From: Kribbella jiaozuonensis
Lineage (GTDB): Bacteria > Actinomycetota > Actinomycetes > Propionibacteriales > Kribbellaceae
NCBI RefSeq assembly: GCF_005233875.1
Contig: NZ_SZPZ01000002.1
Coordinates: 496,001-560,000, forward strand
Length of the DNA stretch: 64,000 bases
Reading direction: 5' to 3'
Shown: in pieces, positions 1 through 8,892 of the stretch
Position numbering within the stretch: the stretch's first letter is position 1
Layout of the letters: each line of letters starts with the position of its first letter
Translations under genes and position numbers: made by a program
Notes under the pieces: generated by a model
The model's database searches: none
Seen by the model: the letters and a program-made list of their open reading frames with translations, nothing else
What the model was told of the DNA's origin: nothing

Positions 1-2
1 TC

Positions 3-119
3 TCCGGTGACGCCGACAAGGGCATGACCAGCTACACCGCGCTCGGCACCGGCAAGGACGACGTCGCGAAGATCCTGCCGCAGCTCGCCGGCAAGTGCAC
101 GCAGGCCCTGAAGAAGTGA
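3..119 (+). CDS. C-terminal end of a probable sugar-binding lipoprotein (partial)
   Basis: The window opens inside a reading frame that ends in a TGA at 117-119; 38 residues are visible, ending ...CTQALKK. Nothing in the fragment is diagnostic. Its place directly before two MalF/MalG-type permeases, with the next start codon overlapping its stop (GTGA), is the usual order binding protein-permease-permease of a carbohydrate ABC importer. The call as the extracellular solute-binding protein rests on that context alone. Confidence 0.55.
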   Translation, partial: SGDADKGMTSYTALGTGKDDVAKILPQLAGKCTQALKK

Positions 120-1156
120 ATCCCACCGTCGGCTGGATCCGTGACCTGGCGGCGTCCTGGGGTGTTCCCAGCGCCCTCGTGCCGCTGGTCCCGTTCCTGC
201 TCCTGCTGATCGTCCTGTACGCCGTCATCGGACTGGCGGCGTACGGGGCGCGGCGGCGCTGGCCGCGGGCCGACAAGACGATCGCGTTCTGGCTGTTCGT
301 CTCACCGTGGCTGATCGGGTTCTGCCTGTTCACGCTCGGGCCGATGGCGTCGTCGGTCTACGTCAGCCTGACGTCGTGGGACCTGATCACGCCACCGCAG
401 TTCGTTGGACTCGCCAACTACACGGAGGCCTTCCAGGATCCGCAGGTCGCGCAGGCGCTGAAGGTGACCTTGCTGTACGCCGTGATCAGCGTGCCGCTGC
501 AGACCGTGCTGGCGTTCCTGGTCGCGTTGCTGCTGAACACGGAACTGCCTGGCATGCGGTTCTTCCGGACGGTCTGGTACCTGCCTTCGCTCGTCTCGGG
601 TGTCGCGCAGATGGTGCTGTTCCTGTGGGTGTTCAACCCGCAGTACGGGCTGGCGAACGACGTACTCGCACATTTCGGCATCCAGGGACCGGGCTGGTTC
701 AACGACTCGTCGTGGGCGCTGCCGACGGTGATCCTGATGAGTCTGTGGACGGTCGGCGGCGCGATGGTGATCTACCTGGCAGGGCTGAAGGACGTGCCGA
801 CGAACCTGTACGAGGCGGCGGCGCTGGACGGCGCCGGGCCGGTGCGGCAGTTCTGGCACGTGACGCTGCCGCAGTTGTCGCCGATCATCCTGTTCAACGC
901 GCTGACCGGCATCATCGGCTCGCTGCAGATCTTCACCCAGGGCTTCATCGCGAACGGCGGCCCCAAGGACTCGCTGCTGTTCTTCGTCTACTACCTCTAC
1001 GACAACGCGTTCCAGAACTTCCGGATGGGCTATGCGTCCGCGCTGGCGTGGATCCTGTTCGTCGTGATCCTCGCGCTGACCGCGGTCACGCTGCGCGGGA
1101 GCGCGTTCGCCGTGTACTACGAGACTGAACTCGGCCGGAAGCGGAGGCGTCGATGA
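116..1156 (+). CDS. Carbohydrate ABC transporter permease, MalF/UgpA type
   Basis: Membrane subunit of a binding-protein-dependent sugar importer, 346 residues. Several hydrophobic segments are visible, and the cytoplasmic EAA loop that contacts the ATPase lies near residues 233-252 (EAAALDGAGPVRQFWHVTLP). I chose the GTG at 116 because it overlaps the upstream TGA by the GTGA arrangement; a GTG 21 nt earlier would lie inside the preceding gene. The next permease starts inside this gene's stop codon (ATGA), so the three genes form one tightly coupled operon. The substrate cannot be read from sequence, and no ATPase gene follows, as is common when one MsiK-type ATPase serves many importers. 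Confidence 0.93.
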   Translation: MNPTVGWIRDLAASWGVPSALVPLVPFLLLLIVLYAVIGLAAYGARRRWPRADKTIAFWLFVSPWLIGFCLFTLGPMASSVYVSLTSWDLITPPQFVGLANYTEAFQDPQVAQALKVTLLYAVISVPLQTVLAFLVALLLNTELPGMRFFRTVWYLPSLVSGVAQMVLFLWVFNPQYGLANDVLAHFGIQGPGWFNDSSWALPTVILMSLWTVGGAMVIYLAGLKDVPTNLYEAAALDGAGPVRQFWHVTLPQLSPIILFNALTGIIGSLQIFTQGFIANGGPKDSLLFFVYYLYDNAFQNFRMGYASALAWILFVVILALTAVTLRGSAFAVYYETELGRKRRRR

Positions 1157-2025
1157 CTGCACTCGCAGAACCCTTGGTCGTGCGTGCGGACCGGCCGTTC
1201 TGGCGCCGCAACGTCACGCTTACCGTCGTCCTGTACGTCGTACTCGCGCTCGGGTCGCTGGTGTTCGTGTACCCGTTCCTGTGGATGATCGCGACGTCGC
1301 TGCGATCGCTGGCCGGAGTGGGGAGTTCGGGCGCGAGCGTCGTACCGCACGAGTTTTTGTGGAGTAACTACACCCGCGCGGTGACGTCGTTCCCGTTCTG
1401 GCGGTACGCCTTGAACTCGGTGCTGACCACGCTGATCCCGATCATCGGGACAGTGTTCTCGTGCTCGCTGGCCGGGTTCGCGTTCGCGCGACTGCGGGTG
1501 CGGTTCGCCGGGGTGCTGTTCGCGGTCGTACTCGCGACGATGCTGCTGCCGGGGGAGGTGACGATGGTGCCGCAGTTCATGCTGTTCAACAACCTCGGCA
1601 TGGTCGACACGCTGTACCCGCTGATCCTGCCGGCGTTCTTCGGTTCGCCGTTCTACATCTTCCTGTTCCGCCAGTTCTTCGCCCGGATGCCGTCCGAGCT
1701 GGCCGACGCGGCGGTCGTCGACGGCTGCGGCTGGTTCAAGACCTTCTGGCTGGTCTACCTACCACTGGCGCGGCCCGCGGTCGTAGCCGTCTCGATCCTG
1801 CTCTTCATGGGCTACTGGAACAACTTCCTCGGCCCCGCCATCTACATCAACTCCGACCAATGGAAAACCTTGCCCCTGGCCCTGGCCGGCTTCCAATCCG
1901 TCAACGGCACCGACACCCCGTTGCTCATGGCAACATCAGTCCTGATCACGATCCCGTGCCTACTCATCTTCTTCATCGCCCAGAAGCAGATCACCAACGG
2001 CATCACGTTCAGCGGTGGTAAGTAG
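1153..2025 (+). CDS. Carbohydrate ABC transporter permease, MalG type
   Basis: Second membrane subunit of the sugar importer, 290 residues with about six membrane segments. The EAA loop begins near residue 182 (ELADAAVVDGCGWFKTFW). ATG overlaps the TGA of the previous permease. The last 17 bases overlap the 3' end of the convergent STAS gene. The coding strand becomes strikingly C-rich over its last 200 bases compared with the G-rich 5' half, a trend shared with several genes in the window. Confidence 0.93.
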   Translation: MTALAEPLVVRADRPFWRRNVTLTVVLYVVLALGSLVFVYPFLWMIATSLRSLAGVGSSGASVVPHEFLWSNYTRAVTSFPFWRYALNSVLTTLIPIIGTVFSCSLAGFAFARLRVRFAGVLFAVVLATMLLPGEVTMVPQFMLFNNLGMVDTLYPLILPAFFGSPFYIFLFRQFFARMPSELADAAVVDGCGWFKTFWLVYLPLARPAVVAVSILLFMGYWNNFLGPAIYINSDQWKTLPLALAGFQSVNGTDTPLLMATSVLITIPCLLIFFIAQKQITNGITFSGGK

Positions 2026-2398
2026 CTCCTACTGCTGCTGGGCGGTACGACGGGAGGGCGTCGGCGAGGGTGGGGTAGTGGTCCAGAGGGCGGGTGGAGT
2101 GGGTGGCTCGGATCAGGTCGGCGAGCCATTGGGCGGCGCCGGAGGCTCGGAGCCAGCCGCCGTTTTCGATGGCTAGTTGGTGGGCGTCGGCGAGGACGTC
2201 GAGGCCGGCTGCTTCCATCGCGGTGACGCGGCGGAGGTCGACGACGAGGCGGGGGAGTTTGGTGGTGATCACATGGCGGAGTTCGTCGGCGAAAGTCGAC
2301 AGCGCGCTGACCTCGACCGGGCCGGCGACCCGGACGATCGCGCACTCACCGACGGCACTCCAGTTACAGGCAAAGGGGCGGTTCACATCGGGTTTCAT
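2009..2398 (-). CDS. STAS-domain protein (anti-sigma factor antagonist-like)
   Basis: A 129-residue single-domain STAS protein of the SpoIIAA/RsbV class, which normally binds an anti-sigma factor. The fold is indicated by the strand LPRLVVDLRRVT followed by AMEAAGLDVLADAH. In active antagonists the loop carries a phosphorylatable Ser in a D-S-S-G-like motif; here it reads E-A-A-G, so the Ser is missing and control by a partner kinase would be lost or different. No partner anti-sigma or sigma gene is adjacent. Its end overlaps the end of the sugar permease gene by 17 bp, tail to tail. Confidence 0.75.
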   Translation of the reverse strand: MKPDVNRPFACNWSAVGECAIVRVAGPVEVSALSTFADELRHVITTKLPRLVVDLRRVTAMEAAGLDVLADAHQLAIENGGWLRASGAAQWLADLIRATHSTRPLDHYPTLADALPSYRPAAVGATYHR

Positions 2399-2433
2399 GT
2401 CATGACCTGTACCCCGCGGCTAACGTCCCGGAG

Positions 2434-3066
2434 TCAGTCCCGGCCGAGGATGCCCTGCTCGTACCCCTTGGCCACCGCCGCGGCCCGATCGGTGACGCCC
2501 AGCTTCGTGAAGACGTGGCTGAGATGGGTCTTCACCGTCGCCTCGCTGATGAACAGCTCCCGAGCGATATCGCGATTCGGCGTACCCTTCGCGACCAGCT
2601 CCAAAACCTGCCGTTCGCGTGCGGCCAGCGGGCTCGGCGCCGGCGTACGGACAGCCGTGACGAGCCGGGAGGCGACCGCGGGGGAGAGCACCGTCCGACC
2701 CTCGGCCGCTTGGCGTACGGCGTTGAACAGGTCGTCCTGCGGCGCGTCCTTGAGCAGGTAACCGGTCGCGCCCGCTTCGATCGCGGGCAGCGTGTCGGTG
2801 TCGGTGTCCCAGGTGGTCAGGACCAGAACCTTCGACCGGATGCCACGCCGGGTCAGCTCGGTGATCGCGTCGAGCCCACCACCGCCGGGCATCCGCAGGT
2901 CCATCAGGACGACGTCCGGGTTGAGGTCCGCGGCCAGCTCGACCGCCTCCACGCCGTTCGACGCCTCGCCGAGCACGGTGAAGCCGGGCGCCGATTCGAA
3001 CATGCCGCGCAGGCCGTTGCGAACCACCGGGTGATCGTCGACGAGGAGCAGCGAGATGTCAGGCAT
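2434..3066 (-). CDS. NarL/LuxR-family response regulator
   Basis: Cytoplasmic two-component transcription regulator, 210 residues. The receiver domain carries the acidic pair near residues 10-11 (VDDHP) and the phosphoacceptor Asp56 in VVLMDLRMP, with the conserved Lys in LLKDAP. The C-terminal LuxR-type helix-turn-helix starts near residue 148 (LAARERQVLELVAKG). Its ATG overlaps the end of the histidine kinase gene by 8 bp, so the pair is translationally coupled. The operon ATPase-permease-kinase-regulator suggests that it controls the ABC exporter just upstream. Confidence 0.93.
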   Translation of the reverse strand: MPDISLLLVDDHPVVRNGLRGMFESAPGFTVLGEASNGVEAVELAADLNPDVVLMDLRMPGGGGLDAITELTRRGIRSKVLVLTTWDTDTDTLPAIEAGATGYLLKDAPQDDLFNAVRQAAEGRTVLSPAVASRLVTAVRTPAPSPLAARERQVLELVAKGTPNRDIARELFISEATVKTHLSHVFTKLGVTDRAAAVAKGYEQGILGRD

Positions 3067-4318
3067 GGGGCACCAACGGTACGCGAGCCGACACCGCCGT
3101 ACCGAAGCCTGGTTCGGCCTCGACGGTGAGCGATCCGGCGATGCGTTCGGCCCGGGCCCGCATGCCGTCGAGGCCGAAGCCGCCGGTGTTGGTGCGGGCG
3201 GGTAGCGACATCGGGTCGAAACCCTTGCCGTCGTCGCGGACGTCCAATGTGACCTCGCTGTCCATGAAGCTGAGCGTGACTCCGACCCGGGTGGCAGCCG
3301 CGTGTTTCGCGACGTTCGCCAGGGCCTCCTGGGTGATGCGCAGGATCGTCGCCGAGATCTCCCCGTGCAGATGCTGCGGCGTCCCGGTCACCGTGAACTC
3401 TGCACGTACGGCGCTGCGCTCGGCCCACTGGTCGACGATCTTCCGCAGTGCTTCGGGCAGCCCGTCGTTCGACAGGCCGACCGGGGCGAGGTTGTGGACC
3501 GAACGCCGCGCCTCGCCCAGGCTGTGCCGGGCCAGGTCGGTCGCGAGGCTGACGTGGTCCTTGACGATCGCCGGGTCGGAGGTGTTCGCGACGACCTGGA
3601 GCTGGGCGATGATGCCGGTCAGCCCCTGCGCGATCGTGTCGTGGATCTCCGCGGCCAGCCGGCGACGTTCGTCGGCGATGCCTGCCTCGCGGGCCTGGAC
3701 GAGAAGCTGCGCCTGCAACGCCGCGTTCTCCTCGTGAGCCTGCTGGAGCTCCGCGATGGTGGCGGCCCGGGACCGCGACCGAGCCTCCTCCTGGTCGGCG
3801 AAATGTTTGACCACCGTCAGCAGCAGGTTGTTCGCGATCAACAGGCCCGCGAACACCAGCCACCGGGCCGTGTCGTGCACCGGGATGCCGCTGGCCTGGG
3901 CTGCGGAGATCGGGATGGAGCAGGCGAACAGGGCGAACCGGCGCGCCCGCCGCCAGGGGATCCGTTCGTCGGCGTCGTAGTACCCCGACACCGCGTAGAA
4001 CGCGAAGAAGCCGTTCAGGATGGTGAGCGCGAAGCCGATCGCCCAACGCAGCACGTAGTACGCGAATGACACCCGGCTCGGATCCGGGTGGCGCCGGGCG
4101 ATCCACGTCCAGGACAGCTCCACGACGAGAGCCGACCCCACCAGCGCCCCGGCCAGGACCCGTTCGTGGTCGAACGGCGTGATCAGGCCGGCCGTCATCA
4201 CAGCCAGGAAGGTGCCGAGGGCGAGCAGGAAGTACGGCGCGCAACGGCGGAAGACTTCCTGCCGCCGCTCGAGGTCGCCTGCTTCCTCTACTCCCACAGT
4301 CACGCTCCCAGTTTGCAT
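3059..4318 (-). CDS. Membrane sensor histidine kinase (HisKA_3/DesK class)
   Basis: 419-residue sensor kinase partnering the adjacent response regulator. About five hydrophobic segments fill residues 28-170, followed by a coiled-coil linker (about 175-212) and the HisKA_3 phosphoacceptor His226 in AAEIHDTIAQGL. The C-terminal HATPase domain shows an N box (EALANVAKHA) and G box (DVRDDGKGFD). I start it at ATG 4318, 10 bases after the permease stop; a longer frame exists but would overlap the permease. There is no large extracellular loop, so the signal may be membrane stress or a lipophilic compound (inference). Confidence 0.9.
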   Translation of the reverse strand: MQTGSVTVGVEEAGDLERRQEVFRRCAPYFLLALGTFLAVMTAGLITPFDHERVLAGALVGSALVVELSWTWIARRHPDPSRVSFAYYVLRWAIGFALTILNGFFAFYAVSGYYDADERIPWRRARRFALFACSIPISAAQASGIPVHDTARWLVFAGLLIANNLLLTVVKHFADQEEARSRSRAATIAELQQAHEENAALQAQLLVQAREAGIADERRRLAAEIHDTIAQGLTGIIAQLQVVANTSDPAIVKDHVSLATDLARHSLGEARRSVHNLAPVGLSNDGLPEALRKIVDQWAERSAVRAEFTVTGTPQHLHGEISATILRITQEALANVAKHAAATRVGVTLSFMDSEVTLDVRDDGKGFDPMSLPARTNTGGFGLDGMRARAERIAGSLTVEAEPGFGTAVSARVPLVPHA

Positions 4319-4328
4319 TACGGGCCGA

Positions 4329-5099
4329 TCATTCCCAGCGGAACCACTTGGCGGCGGCTGCGGACAGAAGCACTGCCCAGGCGGCCAGAACGCCGAGGTG
4401 GGACCAGGATGGCCAGTCACCGGCCGCTGCCTGGCCGAGTGCGCGAGCCGCTGCACCGAAGGGAGTCAGCTCGACGATCTGACGCAGTACGTGCGGCATG
4501 GACTGCACGGGCAGCCAGACGCCCGCGCAGAACATGCTCGGGAAGAACACTGCCGAGCCGATCGCGGTGGCGATCTTCGCGGTGGGGGCGAGTGCGGACA
4601 CCAGAGCTCCGAGCGCGAAGGCCGCGGCTGCCGCGAGGAGCAGCGCCAGCGCATAGCCGGCCGCCTGTTTCGGCAACTGGACATCGAACGCGATCCGGCC
4701 GAACGCCAGGCAGACCAGCGCCGACACGATCGCGGCCGAGCCGTTCAGCCCCATCTGCGCGGTCAGCAGCGCGGACGGCTTGACCGGGGTCGCCGACATC
4801 CGGCGCAGGATGCCGCGCTCGCGGTACCCGGTGATGATCGGCGGCATCGTCTGCAGGCCGGTCACGATCAGCGCGACCAGGACGAGGATCGGTACGTACA
4901 GGTCGATGATCCGCAGCCCGCCGAGGCCGGCGTCGGCCTTCCGGAACGACGGGATGCTTCCCAGGATCACCAGCAGCAGCGGCGGGAAGCCGAGGATCCA
5001 GAACAAGGTCCCGGGCTCCCGGCGGAACAGCCGGGCCTCGGCACGCAGTACGGCGGCCCTCGGCGAGGTGCTGCGAACGGTCGGGGCGATGGCGCTCAT
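4329..5099 (-). CDS. ABC-2 type exporter permease
   Basis: 256-residue integral membrane permease with roughly six membrane segments. It pairs with the ATPase upstream: its ATG overlaps that gene's TGA (ATGA at 5096-5099). A soluble N-terminal tail is followed by a first segment around FWILGFPPLLLVILGSIPSF. Exporters of this ATPase-permease-HisKA_3 kinase-LuxR regulator layout commonly export antibiotics or lipids; the substrate here is unknown. Confidence 0.88.
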   Translation of the reverse strand: MSAIAPTVRSTSPRAAVLRAEARLFRREPGTLFWILGFPPLLLVILGSIPSFRKADAGLGGLRIIDLYVPILVLVALIVTGLQTMPPIITGYRERGILRRMSATPVKPSALLTAQMGLNGSAAIVSALVCLAFGRIAFDVQLPKQAAGYALALLLAAAAAFALGALVSALAPTAKIATAIGSAVFFPSMFCAGVWLPVQSMPHVLRQIVELTPFGAAARALGQAAAGDWPSWSHLGVLAAWAVLLSAAAAKWFRWE

Positions 5100-6010
5100 G
5101 AGTTGGCTCCTGTCAGATCAAGGAAGGCGTCGTCGAGGGTGGCGTCGGTGACGCGAAGCTGGTGGGCGGTGATGCGGTGGCGGGCGAGTAGCGACAGCAC
5201 GGCGGTCACGGTCTCGTCGGTGCCGCCGAGCGTGATCCGGCCGTCCTTCTGCTCGACGGACGCGAGCGCCGGCAGCGCGGCCAGGTCCACGTCGTCGACC
5301 GGAGCCGACGGGGTGAACGAGATGACGGTCGATCCCGCCGTACGGCTGATCAGACCCTGGGGTGTGTCGAGCGCGGTGATCTTGCCCTTGTCGATGACCG
5401 CGATCCGGTCGCACAGCCGCTGCGCCTCTTCCATGAAGTGCGTGACCAGGAGGACGGTGACGCCGCGGGCGCGGACGTCCTCGACGACCTCCCACGTGTC
5501 GCGCCGGGCCCGCGGGTCCAGGCCGGTGGTCAGCTCGTCGAGTACGACGACCCGCGGGTTGCCGATCAGCGCGAGCGCGATGAACAGCCGCTGCTTCTGG
5601 CCGCCGCTGAGTACGCCGAAGCGCGAGGTCAGCTGATCGGTCAGGCCGAGGCGCTCGGCCAGCGGGCGCCAGTCGGCCGGGTTCGGGTACAAGGCGGCGT
5701 ACAGCTCGAGGGCCTCGCGGACGGTGAGCTTGGCCTGCAGCTCGCTCTCCTGGAGCTGCGCGCCGAGCACCTGGGTGACGGCCGCGTGGTCGGCGACCGG
5801 GTCGAGCCCGGCAACCCGGACCAGGCCGCTGTCGGGGACGCGCAGTCCCTCGACGCATTCGACCGTGGTGGTCTTGCCGGCGCCGTTCGGGCCGAGGATC
5901 CCGAAGATCTCGCCCTCGTCGACGGTGAAGGACAGGTCGTCGACGACGGCGCGGCCGCCGTACGACTTACGCAGGTTGCCGACTTCGACGATCGGCCTGT
6001 TCGTGGTCAT
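5096..6010 (-). CDS. ABC exporter ATP-binding protein
   Basis: 304-residue nucleotide-binding subunit of the exporter. Walker A is GPNGAGKT (residues 40-47), the ABC signature is LSGGQKQRL, and Walker B is VVVLDELTTGLDP. The last reads DELTT where the family usually has DEPTN/DEPTS, a mild deviation that keeps the catalytic Glu. I start at ATG 6010 (MTTNRP) because family members begin just before the first strand; an in-frame ATG 12 codons earlier is possible. It is the first gene of the four-gene exporter/two-component operon. Confidence 0.9.
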   Translation of the reverse strand: MTTNRPIVEVGNLRKSYGGRAVVDDLSFTVDEGEIFGILGPNGAGKTTTVECVEGLRVPDSGLVRVAGLDPVADHAAVTQVLGAQLQESELQAKLTVREALELYAALYPNPADWRPLAERLGLTDQLTSRFGVLSGGQKQRLFIALALIGNPRVVVLDELTTGLDPRARRDTWEVVEDVRARGVTVLLVTHFMEEAQRLCDRIAVIDKGKITALDTPQGLISRTAGSTVISFTPSAPVDDVDLAALPALASVEQKDGRITLGGTDETVTAVLSLLARHRITAHQLRVTDATLDDAFLDLTGANS

Positions 6011-6108
6011 GCATCGAGCTTCGCCGAACGACCACCCCACCGGCATCGCCCATCAAGCTCAACCCGAGATCATCCAAATGGCTGACCCCGCCCTACAACC
6101 GCAGTGGA

Positions 6109-7899
6109 CTACTTCGTGTACAGGGCCTCGACGTCGGTGCCGTGTTTTTCCATCACGATGTGGCGGCGGAGGGAGAGCTTGAGGGACAGTTCGCCGGTTT
6201 CCTGGGTCCAGTCGGTTGGCAGGATCGAGAACTTCTTGATTGCCTCGGCGTGGGAGACGGACGCGTTGGCCTCGTCGATCGCCTTCTGGATCTCGGCGAT
6301 CAGGTCCGCGTCCTGGGTCAGCGCGGCCGGGTCGGTCGGCTTCCCGCGCTCGGTTGCCCACGGCACGATGTTCTCCGGGTCGATCGTGATCAGCGCGGCG
6401 ATGAACGGCTTGCCGTCGCCGACCACCATGCACTGGCTGACCAGCGGGTGCAGCCGGATCTGGTCCTCGAGCAGTGTCGGCGCGACGTTCTTGCCGCCGG
6501 CCGTCACCAGGATCTCCTTCTTCCGGCCGGTGATCCTGATGAACCCGTCGACGTCGAACTCGCCCAGGTCACCGGTGTGGAACCAACCGTCGGCGTCGAT
6601 CGCAGCAGCGGTCGCCTCGTCGTTCTTCCAGTAGCCCTGCATCACCTGGCCGCCCTTGAACAGCAGCTCCCCGTCGTCCGCGACGGCGACCGTCACACCA
6701 GGAAGCGGCCGGCCGACGGTACCGATGCGGATGTCGTCCGGCAGGTTCACCGAAACGGCCGCTGTGGTCTCGGTCAGGCCGTAGCCCTCCAGGACCGGTA
6801 CGCCGATACCGCGGAAGAAGTGGCCGAGCTTGTCGCCCAGAGGTGCGCCACCGGAGACGGCGTACTGCACCTGGCCGCCGAGGACGGCCCGCAGCTTGCC
6901 GTAGACCAGCCGGTCGAACAGCATGTGCTTGGCCTTCAGCCCGAACGACGCGCCGCCCTTGTCCTGCGCCTGCGAGTACGCGATCGCGGTGTCCGCGGCT
7001 GCGTCGAAGATCTTGCCCTTGCCCTCGGAGTGCGCCTTCTGGCTGGCCGTGTTGAACACCTTCTCGAACACCCGCGGCACGCTCAGGATGAACGTCGGCT
7101 TGAACGCGCCGAGGTCCTCGACCAGGTTCTTCACGTCGGCGCTGTGGCCGACCTTGACCCGCTTCATCACGCAGCCGACCTGGATGATCCGGGCGAACAC
7201 GTGTGCCAGCGGCAGGAACAGCAGTGTGCTCGCGCCGGTGGTGTCGAAGAGGCCGTCGAGGATCTTCACCGCCGGGCCGAGCTCGTCGATGAAGTTCGAG
7301 TGGCTGATCTTGCAGCCCTTCGGGCGTCCCGTCGTACCGGAGGTGTAGATCAGCGTGGCCAGGTCGGAGGCCGTGACCGCGGAGCGGCGCTTGTCGAACT
7401 CGGCGTCACTGATGTCCTGGCCGAGCGCGGTGAGCTGGTCGACGGCGCCGGCCTCGATCTGCCAGACCTCCTGCAGGGCAGGGGCCTCGGCCCGGGCGGA
7501 CTCGACGACCGCGCCGTGGGTGGCGTTCTCGACGACGGCGACGACCGCCTCGGAGTCGGTCAGGATCCACTGGATCTGCGAGGGGGAGGAGGTTTCGTAG
7601 ATCGGCACCGTGACCGAGCCGATGCTCCAGATCGCGTAGTCGATCAGGGTCCACTCGTACCGCGTCGGGCTGAGCAGGGCGACCCGCTCGCCGGGCTTCA
7701 CGCCGGCCGCCATCAGGCCCTTCGCGACGCCGATCACCTGCTGGGCGAACTCGGCCGCGGTCACGTCCTGCCAGCCGCCGCCCGCGACCCGGCGGCTGAA
7801 CACCGCGGTGTCGGGATGGGACGACGCGTTCGCCCACACCGGGTCGCTCAAGCTCCCGCTGGCGGGTTCGGTCACAGCAGGAACGGTGTACTCACGCAT
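6109..7899 (-). CDS. fadD15: Long-chain fatty acid-CoA ligase, FadD15-like
   Basis: 596-residue AMP-forming acyl-CoA synthetase that activates long-chain fatty acids through an acyl-adenylate. The P-loop-like AMP-binding motif is LIYTSGTTGRPKG, the adenine-binding region is EGYGLTETTA, and the hinge/core shows GWFHTGDLGEFDVDGFIRI. The ATG at 7899 has a GAGGAG Shine-Dalgarno about 9 nt upstream. It is transcribed away from the SRPBCC/ArsA block, the same arrangement as mycobacterial fadD15 beside Rv2185c-Rv2184c (from memory). Full length, with no lesions seen. Confidence 0.92.
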   Translation of the reverse strand: MREYTVPAVTEPASGSLSDPVWANASSHPDTAVFSRRVAGGGWQDVTAAEFAQQVIGVAKGLMAAGVKPGERVALLSPTRYEWTLIDYAIWSIGSVTVPIYETSSPSQIQWILTDSEAVVAVVENATHGAVVESARAEAPALQEVWQIEAGAVDQLTALGQDISDAEFDKRRSAVTASDLATLIYTSGTTGRPKGCKISHSNFIDELGPAVKILDGLFDTTGASTLLFLPLAHVFARIIQVGCVMKRVKVGHSADVKNLVEDLGAFKPTFILSVPRVFEKVFNTASQKAHSEGKGKIFDAAADTAIAYSQAQDKGGASFGLKAKHMLFDRLVYGKLRAVLGGQVQYAVSGGAPLGDKLGHFFRGIGVPVLEGYGLTETTAAVSVNLPDDIRIGTVGRPLPGVTVAVADDGELLFKGGQVMQGYWKNDEATAAAIDADGWFHTGDLGEFDVDGFIRITGRKKEILVTAGGKNVAPTLLEDQIRLHPLVSQCMVVGDGKPFIAALITIDPENIVPWATERGKPTDPAALTQDADLIAEIQKAIDEANASVSHAEAIKKFSILPTDWTQETGELSLKLSLRRHIVMEKHGTDVEALYTK

Positions 7900-8008
7900 C
7901 CGCGTCGTCTCCTCAGTCGGTCACGAATTGTCGACTTCCGGCGCACGCTACAGTCACCTACCCACAAGTAGCCACCTTTATGTGACCCAAGGAACTAGGT
8001 TCGAAGGC

Positions 8009-8452
8009 ATGCCCACGCTCGACATCAGTTGCGACGACCTGGTCGTTGCTGATCCAGCCTACGTCGCCGAGCGACTCGGAGCGGACACCCTCTGGCGCGA
8101 GTGGTGGCCGGACCTGACCCTGACCCCGTCCGAGCGACGCGGTGCGGAGGGGGTCCGCTGGGCCGTCACCGGCTCGGCCGTCGGTACGGCGGAGTGGTGG
8201 CTGGAACCGGTCCGCGACGGCGTCGTCGTGCACTGGTACCTCCGGGTCGACCCGGCCCGCCCGGTCCGCGGCCGTGCCCTCGAACGACTCAAGGAGCGGT
8301 ACGTCGCGTCGTACCGCGAGCACCTGTGGCGGTTCAAGGACGAAGTCGAAGCGGGCCGCGCGGCGGGCGAACGACGTACCTCGTCCGATCCCGCGATAGT
8401 CTCCGTTGAGGACCCCGAGACCGACACTGAGAACCGACCGGCGAAGAGGTGA
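8009..8452 (+). CDS. SRPBCC (polyketide cyclase/START-like) protein
   Basis: 147-residue single-domain lipid-binding-type fold protein. Start at ATG 8009 with GAAGG just upstream; the frame remains open further 5' but that stretch is the promoter of the divergent ligase. Recognisable features are the N-terminal strand (MPTLDISCDDLVV) and the C-terminal helix that closes the cavity (LERLKERYVASYREHLWRFK). It is 4 bp from a second SRPBCC gene with a good GAAGAGGTGA ribosome site between them. The ligand is unknown; the pairing with an ArsA-like ATPase and acyl-CoA ligase suggests lipid metabolism or membrane biogenesis (inference). Confidence 0.82.
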   Translation: MPTLDISCDDLVVADPAYVAERLGADTLWREWWPDLTLTPSERRGAEGVRWAVTGSAVGTAEWWLEPVRDGVVVHWYLRVDPARPVRGRALERLKERYVASYREHLWRFKDEVEAGRAAGERRTSSDPAIVSVEDPETDTENRPAKR

Positions 8453-8456
8453 ATCG

Positions 8457-8888
8457 ATGGCGGAACAGACCACCTCGACCATCCAGATGAACGCGAGCCC
8501 CAAAGAAATCATGGCGGTGATCGCGGACTTCGCGGCGTACCCCGAGTGGGCCGACTCGATGCGGGAGACCGAGGTGCTGTCCACCGACGAGGCCGGCCGG
8601 CCGAACAAGGTGCGTTTCAAGGTCGACGCCGGTGCGATCTCGGACGAGTACACGCTGGCCTACGTCTGGTCCCGCAACGAGGTGACCTGGACGCTGGTCG
8701 AGGCGAAGATGGTCAAGGGTATGGACGGCGCCTACGTCCTCAAGGATCTGGGTGCGGAGGGGACCGAGGTGACGTACCGGCTGGCTGTCGACGTGGCGAT
8801 CCCGATGATCGGGATGCTCAAGCGGAAGGCCGAGAAGGTCATCATCGACACCGCCCTGAAGGGCCTCAAGAAGCGCGTCGAGTCCTGA
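8457..8888 (+). CDS. SRPBCC family protein
   Basis: 143-residue START-like protein, second of a tandem pair, with typical N-terminal features (MNASPKEIMAVIADFAAYPEW) and the long C-terminal helix ending in LKGLKKRVES. Its ATG at 8457 follows the stop of the first SRPBCC gene by 4 bases. It corresponds in position and orientation to mycobacterial Rv2185c (recalled, not searched). Probably binds a hydrophobic ligand; no catalytic residues can be assigned. Confidence 0.85.
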   Translation: MAEQTTSTIQMNASPKEIMAVIADFAAYPEWADSMRETEVLSTDEAGRPNKVRFKVDAGAISDEYTLAYVWSRNEVTWTLVEAKMVKGMDGAYVLKDLGAEGTEVTYRLAVDVAIPMIGMLKRKAEKVIIDTALKGLKKRVES

Positions 8889-8892
8889 TCCA

